64,000 bases of DNA from Pararheinheimera marina (GTDB taxonomy: Bacteria > Pseudomonadota > Gammaproteobacteria > Enterobacterales > Alteromonadaceae): contig NZ_JBHSGB010000004.1 of assembly GCF_042654345.1 (NCBI RefSeq), positions 69,305 through 133,304 of the forward strand, in the 5' to 3' direction. The notes beneath the pieces are model-generated. The model was not told where the DNA came from, ran no database searches, and saw nothing but the letters and a program-made list of their open reading frames with translations. This document shows positions 34,747-42,806 of the stretch, one piece after another. Each line of letters starts with the position of its first letter. Position 1 is the first letter of the stretch. The translations under genes were made by a program, and so were the position numbers.

Positions 34747-34851
34747 TTCGTGCCTGCCAAATCAGAGAGATGTGCCCCCCCCCCTGTTTCAAATGTGTTT
34801 TACGAAATTCCAACGAGTGGAGGTACGGAGCAAGGCCATACCCCGAGTTTT

Positions 34852-35163
34852 TTATGAGTTGTTTTGCAGCAGGATTGTTTCACTAAAATCACTCTTGAAT
34901 GCATCCAATTCATAAGGTTCGCCTTCTTTATCAAGATACAGCGAAAATAGCACTGGTTTTCCGTCATCATCGGTTAGTTCAAACTCTGCGCAAGCTGAGC
35001 CAAAGCTACGCTCTGAATGATTGATTCCAATCTTTAAGCTCCCCATCTTGCCATCATCCATTGATTCCACTTGTAACGATTTTGCGTCATACGCTAGATC
35101 TGCACGCAAAAATAGCTCGTTTAGGATTCGAGCTTCAACGGCCGTTGGGGTTCGCATATTCAA
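34852..35163 (-). CDS. Small protein, integron-cassette-like (possible DUF6984)
   Basis: 103 residues, MNMRTPTAVEARILNELFLR at the N-terminus, acidic C-terminal half. It is probably cytoplasmic. The RTPT-x-x-E-x-x-I-L start resembles small DUF6984-type proteins often found as integron cassettes; I am not certain. It lies directly after an attC-like site on the same strand, four bases from its end, so it would be the next cassette in an array. The gap to its left (34786-34851) holds a short hairpin (GGTATGG...CCGTACC) and a run of ten C. Confidence 0.65.
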   Translation of the reverse strand: MNMRTPTAVEARILNELFLRADLAYDAKSLQVESMDDGKMGSLKIGINHSERSFGSACAEFELTDDDGKPVLFSLYLDKEGEPYELDAFKSDFSETILLQNNS

Positions 35164-35166
35164 AAC

Positions 35167-35241
35167 TCATAACGCCGCAAGCAGCGGCGAGCGTTAGCGA
35201 GTCCAGCACCGAAGGTGCGATGCTGACTTGCCTTGTTAGCA
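35167..35241 (-). repeat. Integron attC-like recombination site
   Basis: Read on the minus strand the 75-bp site starts TGCTAAC (R'') and ends GTTATGA (R', close to GTTRRRY). Between them are complementary arms AAGGCAAGTCAGCA and TGCTTGCGGC and an internal hairpin GCACC-TTC-GGTGC. It lies 7 bp after the stop of one small gene and just before the next, on the same strand, as in cassette arrays. No integrase gene is in the window. Confidence 0.65.
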
Positions 35242-35248
35242 ATGTTGG

Positions 35249-35593
35249 TCAAAGCATAGTCCGATTACAGTAAGTTGCCTTTTCAAACTCACTGACATTC
35301 ATAGCAATATTTGGAACATGCGGAAACATGGCTACTAACCTCTCAACAACCGACCGTGACAATTTTGCTCGCTGCTCAGTAGTGCGGCCTTGCATAAGGC
35401 TCGAAAAAACGTGGATGAAAAGCTCTCGCTTCGCGCCCACCAAATACTTATTGTAGGGATTTATCCGAACTTTAATATCACCGATATCAAACAAATCAGA
35501 GGCTACAGCAACCAAATGAATTTGCTCCGCAATATATTCCTCAGAGTGACTATCCAGTATCTCAACCGAGCAATCGACAATAAAATGTGGCAT
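35249..35593 (-). CDS. 5-carboxymethyl-2-hydroxymuconate isomerase-like tautomerase
   Basis: 114 residues beginning MPHFIVDCS, so Pro2 is the catalytic proline once Met is removed. Conserved segments are DIKVRINPYNKYLVG, LFIHVFSSLMQGRTTEQ and VPNIAMNVSEFEKATYCNR, matching the CHMI (HpaF) family at full length. In homoprotocatechuate breakdown this enzyme isomerises a muconate; here no other pathway genes are present, and the position next to an attC-like site suggests a mobile cassette, so another tautomerase substrate is possible. Confidence 0.88.
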   Translation of the reverse strand: MPHFIVDCSVEILDSHSEEYIAEQIHLVAVASDLFDIGDIKVRINPYNKYLVGAKRELFIHVFSSLMQGRTTEQRAKLSRSVVERLVAMFPHVPNIAMNVSEFEKATYCNRTML

Positions 35594-35639
35594 TGTTCTT
35601 CCTATATCCGCTAAAAAGATAGGTTTTCACCCTTGCTCG

Positions 35640-36764
35640 TCAAAAGCTGCTGATGCCTGCCTGTTCCAGTAATTTTGGTGCTTGCTCTTGCAGCTCCAGA
35701 TACAAAGCCCGCGCAGGTGTCAGCTGTTGCTCAGCCAGGTAGGCTTGCAATAACGCTAGCTGATATTGTGGATGCTGAAAATGTTCAGCAATTTTTGCCA
35801 TCAACCGCAATTCGGTGATTTTGTCGGCGGGCGTTTGCGCCAGACGATAACTGTACATGCCATACAAAGCCAGATAGTTCAGATCATAAAGACCGGGCTG
35901 TTGCGCCAGAGCGATATCAATATGGGCAACCCCGTTGCTGCGAGCGGTTGCCAGCAACGTCATCGTCGCTTCCTCCGGAAAAGGCGTGCGGGTGCGGGGT
36001 GTTTGACCCAGTTGCAGCGCTAAGAGATCAGCTGCGGCAGGCACAGACATTGGGTTTTGCGCCGTGATCAACAGCTCGTCATGCGCCACAAAAGGTAACA
36101 TCGGTTGGTTCGCGACAAACAAGGCACCAAGTTCGCGTAAACGGGTTTCGAGGATAAAAGGGAACTTATCCAGCAGCTCAGCACTAAAAGCCTGCTCTTC
36201 GCGTAGCGTAAAACTGTTCATTTCTTTGCCTGCAACCCAATAACTGCCATCCGGATTTTTCAGATTGACCAGTGCCGCCGAACCATGACAAACCGCGGCA
36301 ATCCGTTTTTTTTGTTGCACCATCGCCTGCAGAAACTGCTGCGTGCCAGCATCTACCGGCAAATCAAACATGGCGCCATCACCGCCAATAATAAATACCG
36401 CCTCATACTGAGTGGCAAGTTCAGCGGTTGGAGCTAAGGTCTGTTTCAGTTGCCTGAGCGCTGGCGTCTGCTGCTTAAATTGCTGCATATAGGGCAAATC
36501 GTCTTTGCGGTTGTGCACTGGTACGGTGCCGCCTTTGGGTGACAAGATATCCAGACTCAAACCATTTTGTTGCAGCACCAGATAAGCCTGGGCCAGCTCT
36601 TCCAAATCATAACTGATGGCTGGATCGCCTTGCTTGCCATAACCGGAAATCAGCAAGGCAACTTTATGGTTGCTGACAGGCTGCGTCGCAGGCTGTTGTA
36701 TTGCTTTGGCTGGCGCCAAGAATATGCCCACTATCAAGCCGAATATCATCAATGGTAACTTCAT
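35640..36764 (-). CDS. Periplasmic DJ-1/PfpI family protein with C-terminal helical extension
   Basis: 374 residues with a signal peptide (about 1-21). Residues 30 to about 245 form a DJ-1/PfpI glutamine-amidotransferase-like domain: ISGYGKQGDPAISYDLEELA, VFIIGGDGAMFDLP, and the nucleophile elbow AVCHGSAAL with the conserved Cys. About 120 more residues, helical, follow. Family members act as glyoxalases, chaperones or proteases. A copy of the regulator box found before the S41 peptidase gene lies in its promoter (36809-36830), so it should be controlled by the adjacent two-component system. Confidence 0.85.
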   Translation of the reverse strand: MKLPLMIFGLIVGIFLAPAKAIQQPATQPVSNHKVALLISGYGKQGDPAISYDLEELAQAYLVLQQNGLSLDILSPKGGTVPVHNRKDDLPYMQQFKQQTPALRQLKQTLAPTAELATQYEAVFIIGGDGAMFDLPVDAGTQQFLQAMVQQKKRIAAVCHGSAALVNLKNPDGSYWVAGKEMNSFTLREEQAFSAELLDKFPFILETRLRELGALFVANQPMLPFVAHDELLITAQNPMSVPAAADLLALQLGQTPRTRTPFPEEATMTLLATARSNGVAHIDIALAQQPGLYDLNYLALYGMYSYRLAQTPADKITELRLMAKIAEHFQHPQYQLALLQAYLAEQQLTPARALYLELQEQAPKLLEQAGISSF

Positions 36765-36808
36765 CTTCTACTCCTTGGTGTTGATTCAAGTTGAAGTTAC
36801 CTTGGTGC

Positions 36809-36830
36809 TTGTCGTGTTTTTGTGAAGCGC
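36809..36830 (-). promoter_or_regulatory. Candidate response-regulator box, copy 2
   Basis: TTGTCGTGTTT followed by TTGTGAAGCGC (plus-strand reading): one exact copy of the 11-base unit core seen at 40340 and one degenerate copy. The flank TGAAGTTA, seven bases, GCTTGTCGTG is shared with the other promoter in register. Confidence 0.6.
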
Positions 36831-36881
36831 TGTTTTTCCAGAGAGTTAGTGAAAATGCTTTACGTATTTTTCGGCAACCGC

Positions 36882-38168
36882 TCAGACAAGGGTTGAATTT
36901 GCATCAAACCGGATGGTGATTTCGAATTTTTGCCCATCGTCCGCAAGCTGCAATTGCCAATGTTGAACCTCACAAATGCGCTGGATCAGGCTCAATCCCT
37001 GGCCAATACCTTTACTCGCCGTAGTGCGCTGGCCACTTCGCAGTGGATCGCTTGGTAACGGCAAGCTAAAGCAATTGCTGATCACCAATTGCATCGCGCT
37101 GAGTTTAATGCCGACTTCGGGTTCTGACGCATACTGCAGCAAATTAGTTAGCAGGTTTTGCAGCAACATCTGACACAGGCTGGGGTTAGCGACAACCCAG
37201 ACCTCTCCGGCAAGCTCTAAATCTAGCTGTAAGCGCTGGCCGGCATCACTGTGATTTAAAGCAAAATTTTGGAGCAGGGTTTGCTCCAGCAGCTCGGTCA
37301 GATTAAACCGCTGCTGCGGTACCGATTCAGCCCTTGCCAAAGCCAATAAAGTTTCATTGGTTTGTTCCAGCGTCAACACTGCTTGCGCAAAGGCCTGCTG
37401 CTCTGGCACAGATAGCGCAGTACCAGCTGAGGGATCAGACAGTAGATTTTTCAGCACGCTGAGCGGTGTGCGGATTTCATGGCTGATGTCTTTGGTAAAG
37501 TTACTTTCACGCGACAAGGCCTGCTGCAAAAACTGTTGATTGTCGGCAATCGCCTGCGCCAGAGTACCGATTTCATTCTTTGGAAACTGGCTGGCAAATC
37601 CGGGCGCCAGCACCGGTAAAGCCGGATCCTGCACCGCCGTGGCCAGGCGCAGCACCGGATCGGTAATCTGTCTGGCTAACAGCAGCGCGACCGGCAGCAC
37701 GACCAGCAAACATAACAACAACAATAACAGCAAAGCACCGGCTAACAGTGGCGATAACTCGCGGCTCACTTCAAAAGCCGCGACATCCGCCAGTAACACA
37801 TAGGGTTGCCCACCCAACTGCAGCACCTGCAAATGCACTGTTTTGCCTTCCTCCAGCCGATATTCCACCCGCATGGGTTCACGCAGGTAACTTTGATACA
37901 AAGTCTCGGGTAGTGCTTGCCAACCCTGATACAACTGCATAAAGGCCGGTCTTGGCGGGTTTACCATGCCGGATTGCTGATAATGTTGTTGCAGATACGC
38001 GGCTTCTTCGCTGACCAGCCGGTTAAAAATATTGTCCTCCACCACCCAGGCATACACCAGCACCAACAGGCTGTAGCCCAGAGTCAGCAGCAACACCAGG
38101 CCGGTGACCAGCTTTAACAACGCCACGCGAATGGAATGAGGCGAGCGGATTGGCCTAATGTCCGGCAT
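36882..38168 (-). CDS. Sensor histidine kinase
   Basis: 428 residues from ATG 38168, which overlaps the response regulator stop by 14 bp. TM1 is near residues 15-37, a periplasmic domain of about 100 residues follows, TM2 near 143-167, then HAMP, the H-box DISHEIRTPLSVLK and an N-box NLLTNLLQYA. The ATP lid is unusual: the G1 box DxGxG is replaced by ISNCFSL, while G2 (GIGQGLSLI) remains. Related kinases with a shortened lid are active, so it is probably functional. Signal unknown. It phosphorylates the regulator encoded just upstream. Confidence 0.92.
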   Translation of the reverse strand: MPDIRPIRSPHSIRVALLKLVTGLVLLLTLGYSLLVLVYAWVVEDNIFNRLVSEEAAYLQQHYQQSGMVNPPRPAFMQLYQGWQALPETLYQSYLREPMRVEYRLEEGKTVHLQVLQLGGQPYVLLADVAAFEVSRELSPLLAGALLLLLLLCLLVVLPVALLLARQITDPVLRLATAVQDPALPVLAPGFASQFPKNEIGTLAQAIADNQQFLQQALSRESNFTKDISHEIRTPLSVLKNLLSDPSAGTALSVPEQQAFAQAVLTLEQTNETLLALARAESVPQQRFNLTELLEQTLLQNFALNHSDAGQRLQLDLELAGEVWVVANPSLCQMLLQNLLTNLLQYASEPEVGIKLSAMQLVISNCFSLPLPSDPLRSGQRTTASKGIGQGLSLIQRICEVQHWQLQLADDGQKFEITIRFDANSTLV

Positions 38169-38847
38169 CAGGTAACTCCAGCCGAAAGCCAATGCCATGC
38201 ACAGTTTTAAGCAAAGCGCTGGCAAAAGGTTTGTCCAGCGCATTGCGCAAGGTGTAGATATGACTGCGCACTGCATCACTTTCCGGAGCGTCGTCGCCCC
38301 AGAGTTTAGCATTGAGTTGTCGCTTACTGACCGCATGCGGATACGCTTCGGCCAGCAGTTGCAACAGGCTAAAGTCAGTGGCAGATAAGTTGAGCGGCAC
38401 TCCGCATCGACTGGCCTGCCGCGCTGCGCGGTCGATGGTTAAATCGCCCAACAACAGCGTCGGGCTTTGATGCAACCGATGGCGACGACACAAAGCCAGT
38501 ACCCGGAAATACACTTCTTCCAGTGCAAAAGGTTTGGTCAGGTAATCATCGGTGCCTACTTCAAAACCGCTGATTTTATCCTGCAGGCTATCGCGGGCCG
38601 TCAGCATCAACACCGGCGGGTTATAAGCGCTTTGTTTGAATTGCCGACACAGCACTAAACCATCCAGATCCGGTAAGGTTAAGTCGAGGATCATCAAATC
38701 AAACTGCTGCTGTTGCATCAGCAACTGCGCCAGCTGGCCGGTGGCAGCATAATCGGTGACCAGGCCCTTCGCCTGCAAAAAGTCCAGCAGCTGCGTCGCC
38801 AGCACGGCATTGTCTTCTACCACTAAAACATGCAGTTTTTCATTCAT
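38155..38847 (-). CDS. OmpR/PhoB-family response regulator
   Basis: 230 residues: a receiver domain (about 1-115) with the acidic pair E11-D12, phosphoacceptor Asp55 (LMILDLTLPDLDG) and the LTKPF lysine, and a C-terminal winged helix (about 130-225; LNLSATDFSLLQLLAEAYPH, RSHIYTLRNALDKPF). It pairs with the overlapping kinase gene. OmpR-type regulators bind direct repeats of 10-11 bp, and exactly such repeats lie at 40340-40361 before the S41 peptidase and at 36809 before the DJ-1 gene. Confidence 0.95.
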   Translation of the reverse strand: MNEKLHVLVVEDNAVLATQLLDFLQAKGLVTDYAATGQLAQLLMQQQQFDLMILDLTLPDLDGLVLCRQFKQSAYNPPVLMLTARDSLQDKISGFEVGTDDYLTKPFALEEVYFRVLALCRRHRLHQSPTLLLGDLTIDRAARQASRCGVPLNLSATDFSLLQLLAEAYPHAVSKRQLNAKLWGDDAPESDAVRSHIYTLRNALDKPFASALLKTVHGIGFRLELPDAGH

Positions 38848-38874
38848 CGTCTTTCTTTACTTGAGATTAATAGC

Positions 38875-40302
38875 TCACTGAGCGGTTTGCTGTCGCTGTT
38901 CAATCAGTTGCAGGCTCTGCTGCAACGCAGGGTCGGTGTCATCGACGCTCAGCATTGCTAACGCTTTATCGTCGAAACGGACATCTGGCTCAACACTGTG
39001 ACGATGCAGTTTGCCATTAGGCCTGACCAAGATACGTGTTGCGACATAAGCCCGCAATTGCGAATGTGGCAGATTAAATAAATTCCCTTGCGCCGTCTGA
39101 TTGGCAAAACCTTCAGTCGGACTGCCGAGCAGCGTGGCAAATTGTTGATCCTGAGCGGCAGTAGCAAACACGATGGCGGCAGAATAAGTCCGTGGGCCAA
39201 TCAACAGGTAACTTTTCCCGGCAAAACGCTTATTGACCGCAAAAGGTTGTTCCCATTCATTCCAGTCTTGCTGCAGCAGCGTACCGGTTTGGCCTTTATA
39301 ACCAAACCAACCGTTATTGTGTGGGTTAAGTTTTTCTCGCACCTGCGAGGCTAAACGAAAGGGTTTAACGCTTAAATAGCGGCTCAGATAGTTGACTGTA
39401 TCGGTATTGCCGCCAGTATTTTGCCGCAAATCAATCAATAGCGAATGCACCTGTTGCTGTTTCATCGTAGCAAAACTTTGATCAAGAAAATCAGCAAACT
39501 CGTCTTCATCCAGGTCAAAAGTGTTGAGTTGCAATAAACCTACCCCAGGCCGAATTTGCTTGTAAGCATAATCCTGCCACTCTGCGTCAACCATTTGCCA
39601 ATCTTGTCCCAGTTGCAATTGCAAGGTCTGCACTGGCTGATGCATGGGTTTGAGTGTCACTTCAAACTGATCTTTCCAGCCAAGCGACGCCCACAAACTC
39701 AGGCCAAAACGTGACACTAGCATTTCCTGGCGCAACGCTGCAGTTTCACCATTGCCATAGGCTTGTAATGTATCGAGTAATTGAGTAACGGGCACTTGGT
39801 TGATGCTCAGAATTTCACTACCGGCGCTGACCTTCGAACCGTCGGCTAACTGGTAGCTATGCTGCAGCAACAAACTGTCATTTTCGGCCAGCTTGAGCTG
39901 CCAGGGGAAAAAGAAATGGCCTTGCGACTGCAATTGCCGGTACTCGGGATAGGGCCACAACAACAGGGTATGGCCATCATTAAACGTCTGATTTAACCGC
40001 GCAATCAATTGGTAAAACTCAGTACGCAGCAGTGGTTTGTTAATCTGCTGCTTTAATAGCTCTGCGTGTTGTTCTATCTGCGCCAGATCGGCGTATTCGC
40101 TAAGCTCTGGATGCCAGGCAACGACAACCTCAAGCAAATGATCGATATCGGCGTGCATCTGTGCAACGCTGAGTGGTTGCTGCGGCAAAGCCGGATTTGC
40201 CAGCTCCGGGAATATTTGCAGATGTGATTGAGTGCAAGCTCCCAAGCATAGCGCACAGAGGATGATGAGATATGTGGCGAATCTTTGTATTAACTTTTGC
40301 AT
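38875..40302 (-). CDS. S41-family (tail-specific protease-like) lipoprotein peptidase
   Basis: 475 residues from ATG 40302, signal ending CALCLGAC (lipidated Cys). An N-terminal helical part (about 40-130), a PDZ-like region (SAGSEILSINQVPVTQLLDT) and the S41 catalytic domain follow: LLIDLRQNTGGNTDTVNYL and the nucleophile region GPRTYSAAIVFATAA. The catalytic Lys of CtpA-type enzymes is not obvious; tricorn-like S41 members use other residues. It is the first gene of the set S41-regulator-kinase, with 27 bp to the regulator, and carries the regulator box in its promoter. Confidence 0.88.
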   Translation of the reverse strand: MQKLIQRFATYLIILCALCLGACTQSHLQIFPELANPALPQQPLSVAQMHADIDHLLEVVVAWHPELSEYADLAQIEQHAELLKQQINKPLLRTEFYQLIARLNQTFNDGHTLLLWPYPEYRQLQSQGHFFFPWQLKLAENDSLLLQHSYQLADGSKVSAGSEILSINQVPVTQLLDTLQAYGNGETAALRQEMLVSRFGLSLWASLGWKDQFEVTLKPMHQPVQTLQLQLGQDWQMVDAEWQDYAYKQIRPGVGLLQLNTFDLDEDEFADFLDQSFATMKQQQVHSLLIDLRQNTGGNTDTVNYLSRYLSVKPFRLASQVREKLNPHNNGWFGYKGQTGTLLQQDWNEWEQPFAVNKRFAGKSYLLIGPRTYSAAIVFATAAQDQQFATLLGSPTEGFANQTAQGNLFNLPHSQLRAYVATRILVRPNGKLHRHSVEPDVRFDDKALAMLSVDDTDPALQQSLQLIEQRQQTAQ

Positions 40303-40339
40303 AAATGTCTCCTTCAAAAACCTGAAGTTAATGCAAAGC

Positions 40340-40361
40340 TTGTCGTGGTTTTGTCGTGGTT
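40340..40361 (-). promoter_or_regulatory. Candidate response-regulator box, copy 1: tandem 11-bp direct repeat
   Basis: TTGTCGTGGTT occurs twice head to tail with an 11-base period, 38 bp before the S41 peptidase ATG. The period and position near -35 fit an OmpR-type regulator dimer. The flanking TGAAGTTA is shared with the DJ-1 promoter. Confidence 0.65.
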
Positions 40362-40670
40362 TTGCTCTGGCTTGATGCTGTCAATTGGCTGGTGACAACT
40401 TAGCCTGATTGCGCTTATGGTTGTTTCTACTGAAAAAATGTTCGCCTTCGGCTGGCACACCGAATTTGGCCACATGGTTGTCGTCTGAATACTGGTATCT
40501 GGCAATATCATGACATGGATAAGGTACGTTTTTTAACGTTCTGGCAATGCTTTGACGTCTCGAAATTTTCGAGAACAGTGATTTGTTGGTTTTCAAGCAA
40601 GTCCGTTTTCAGTGAAAAGCACCGATTGAATCGAATCTCTGTGAATTTCCACTTTTGGTACAAAGCAGCC
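40362..40670. other. Intergenic region with no clear gene
   Basis: Open frames on both strands here are short and without ribosome sites. A minus-strand stretch (about 40381-40500) reads RYQYSDDNHVAKFGVPAEGE, which looks protein-like and may be the remnant of a lost gene, but I cannot name it. The right side leads into repeat copy B. Confidence 0.35.
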
Positions 40671-40772
40671 ACCAGCAAAACAGACAGTGGTAACTGCGTA
40701 GTGAGCGATATAAAAGTGAGCGCGGGAGGTGCGAACGGGCGAACGCAGTAGTTGCCTTTGGCTGGTTTCCCA
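40671..40772 (+). repeat. Long repeat, copy B
   Basis: Reads CAGCAAAACAGACAGTGGTA, ACTGCGTAGTGAGCGATATA, AAAGTGAGCGCGGGAGGTGC and on to GCAGTAGTTGCCTTTGGCTG. It matches the minus strand of 33301-33393. Confidence 0.75.
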
Positions 40773-40806
40773 GCCACCGTACTTAAATTCCGGAAACAAC
40801 TTTCCC

Positions 40807-41760
40807 CTACACCACTCGATTATCCCGCTCGCCGGCTTTAAAGCTTTGGATATTGCGGCCAATAATATTGACCAGATCTTGCTGGGCTTCCTGGCAGGCC
40901 CAAGCGATATGGGCGGTGATTTTTAGATTATCCAGTTTGGCGTTTAGCAGAATATGCTCGGCTGGTGGCGGTTCTTGCTCTAAAACGTCCAGCACGGCGT
41001 AGCCAATTTGCTTGCTTTGCAAGGCGCTCAGTAACGCCTGGTTGTCAACCAAAGCGCCGCGGGCTGTGTTGATCAGCATGGCGGTTGGTTTCATTTTTGA
41101 AAGCGCAGCAGCATTGATTAACCCAACAGTGTCCGGCGTTTGTGGGCAGTGCAGGCTGATAATGTCAGATGTTGCGAGCAGCTCGTCGAAGCTAACGCGG
41201 CCCGGACGGATCTCTGTCGCGCCTGCGTGTTCGCTAATAATTACTTTCATATCAAAAGACAAAGCGATTTTCTCCACGCCTTTGGCCAAAGCGCCGTAGC
41301 CGACTAAACCCAGGGTTTTATCTGCCAGCTGATACATCGGGTTGCCCAGCACCACAAAAGTCGGGCTTTGTGGCCACAGGCCTTTGGCGGTGTTTTGGTT
41401 GTGGTGTTCGGTTTGGCTGTAGTGCGCCAGTATTTGTGCAAACACATACTGCGGCACAGTGTGGCGGGCGTAACCGGCCACATTGGTGACTGCAATGCCA
41501 AGCTGCTGCGCCGCTTTTAAATCGATATTGTTGGTGCCGGTGGCGGCAATACACACCAGTTTCAGCTGGGGTAATTGCTTTAAGGTGTCGGCGTTTAACA
41601 GCACTTTATTGGAGATAATAACGTCGGCGTCGCGGCAGCGTTCTACCACTTCGGTTGGCTGAGTGATGCCGTAGCAGGTCAGGCTGCTAGCTTGCTTTTC
41701 GATAGCTGAAAAGTGAATGCCAGGGCTAAAAGTGTCGCGATCCAAAAATACCGTTTTCAT
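40807..41760 (-). CDS. D-2-hydroxyacid dehydrogenase (hydroxypyruvate/glycerate type)
   Basis: 317 residues from ATG 41760 (MKTVFLDRDTFSPG); the longer open frame upstream is not supported. NAD-binding motif GLVGYGALAKGVEKIA, then the family signature HCPQTPDTVGLINAAALSKM, NTARGALVDNQALLSAL and the catalytic His in ITAHIAWACQEA. The Arg and Glu catalytic residues are in their usual places (INTARG; EQEPP). It reduces a 2-keto acid with NAD(P)H; glycerate dehydrogenase (HprA-like) is the nearest fit. No pathway neighbours. Confidence 0.9.
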   Translation of the reverse strand: MKTVFLDRDTFSPGIHFSAIEKQASSLTCYGITQPTEVVERCRDADVIISNKVLLNADTLKQLPQLKLVCIAATGTNNIDLKAAQQLGIAVTNVAGYARHTVPQYVFAQILAHYSQTEHHNQNTAKGLWPQSPTFVVLGNPMYQLADKTLGLVGYGALAKGVEKIALSFDMKVIISEHAGATEIRPGRVSFDELLATSDIISLHCPQTPDTVGLINAAALSKMKPTAMLINTARGALVDNQALLSALQSKQIGYAVLDVLEQEPPPAEHILLNAKLDNLKITAHIAWACQEAQQDLVNIIGRNIQSFKAGERDNRVV

Positions 41761-41821
41761 GCAAAGTGCTCGTCTGAAGAAGGAAACAACAGGCCTTTGG
41801 CTGGTAAAGGCCTTCAGCAGT

Positions 41822-42094
41822 CTACTCGGACTGCCCGCTAAACGCCGAATAAATATCGCTGGCACTGGCCAGCCAAATGTCTTGCTTGCTGGTGAGGTAA
41901 GCAAGCAGCTGCTCAAAATAAGCAATGCGGTGCGGCTGCCCCAATAACCAGGGGTGAATATTCAGCGCCAGCAGTCGGCCGCCATATTGCTCCGCCTCTG
42001 CCAACAATAAATCGCAGGCGTCACACACTTGCTGCAGATAAGAGGCTTCATTTGGATAACGATTCCTTAGTAAATCATTCCTGAACGAATTAAC
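41822..42094 (-). pseudogene. Polysaccharide deacetylase, C-terminal remnant
   Basis: About 90 residues with no start codon after an in-frame TGA (42095-42097). The readable part, RYPNEASYLQQVCDACDLLL, LALNIHPWLLGQPHRIAYFE and YLTSKQDIWLASASDIYSAF, is the end of a PuuE/chitin-deacetylase type NodB-fold enzyme. The metal-binding N-terminal motifs are missing. The DUF6933 gene ends only 11 bp away, so insertion or deletion there probably destroyed it. Confidence 0.7.
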
Positions 42095-42105
42095 TCACTA
42101 TAGCG

Positions 42106-42648
42106 TTAACCTTTGTTTTGTAAGTTAGATAGTAATTCCGCCATGGCTTTGTCTGGCCATTGGTAGTCTTTTAGCCCTTTGATGGTGCATGGCCTATGGC
42201 TTAACTCGGCACTGTAACGGTATGGGCTAATATCTGATACGGCAGTGTTGGTGTAACCTAGGCCATAATCAATATCTTGCGCTATTTGGTTCATTGTACC
42301 CTGCACAGAGCGGTTACATTCGGTGTCGAACTGTAACGTTGCCAAATGCTGCGTGGCGGTTACGACCAGCTCATGCGGTAAACCACTTTTCAGTAAGCTG
42401 TTTATAAACACATCTTCAAAATGCCATTGCAGCTTGGCAAAGTCTGACTTTGTTAAACAGGAGATAAACACGGCGTAGCGCGTGGCGTCATGCACGGCGA
42501 TCACGCATTGTCTGCGTTGGATTGTGATGAGGTTAGCGTGCCAGTTTAGCCACTTTGCCTGCAAGTCAATACTTGTTGGCATCGGTGCATTTATTGTGGT
42601 GTTAACAGGTAACTTTGTATACAGCTTTTTAGTGCAATGGAAGATCAC
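42106..42648 (-). CDS. DUF6933 domain protein
   Basis: 180 residues from GTG 42648 with GAGG upstream. It begins MIFHCTKKLYTKL, followed by LNWHANLITIQRRQCVIAVH and DATRYAVFISCLTKSDFAKL, and later TECNRSVQGTMNQIAQDI. This pattern is that of DUF6933, a domain common in mobile or accessory DNA with no known function. It is complete and sits at a disrupted deacetylase gene, suggesting it came in by horizontal transfer. Confidence 0.78.
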   Translation of the reverse strand: MIFHCTKKLYTKLPVNTTINAPMPTSIDLQAKWLNWHANLITIQRRQCVIAVHDATRYAVFISCLTKSDFAKLQWHFEDVFINSLLKSGLPHELVVTATQHLATLQFDTECNRSVQGTMNQIAQDIDYGLGYTNTAVSDISPYRYSAELSHRPCTIKGLKDYQWPDKAMAELLSNLQNKG

Positions 42649-42806
42649 TCACTACCTCTTTCATAACCCAGTGCAGTCGCAGGATTTTGCTCGTTAGCCA
42701 GCATAAAGTGGTTCTTTTACCAAAGCTGATGCACTGCCTCTGTATCACCTTCGCGAAATCTGTTCGCACAATTCAGAATTTGTTCGCTGTAATTAAGTCT
42801 TGTCAA

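Noticed and set aside
42090..42115. TTAAC...GTTAA palindrome after the DUF6933 gene as an attachment site
   Set aside because: Only five bases per arm and no second copy; too short to support an att site.
42649..42806. Possible second attC site (GTTAGCC near 42696)
   Set aside because: I found no matching R'' box or complementary arms within the usual distance.
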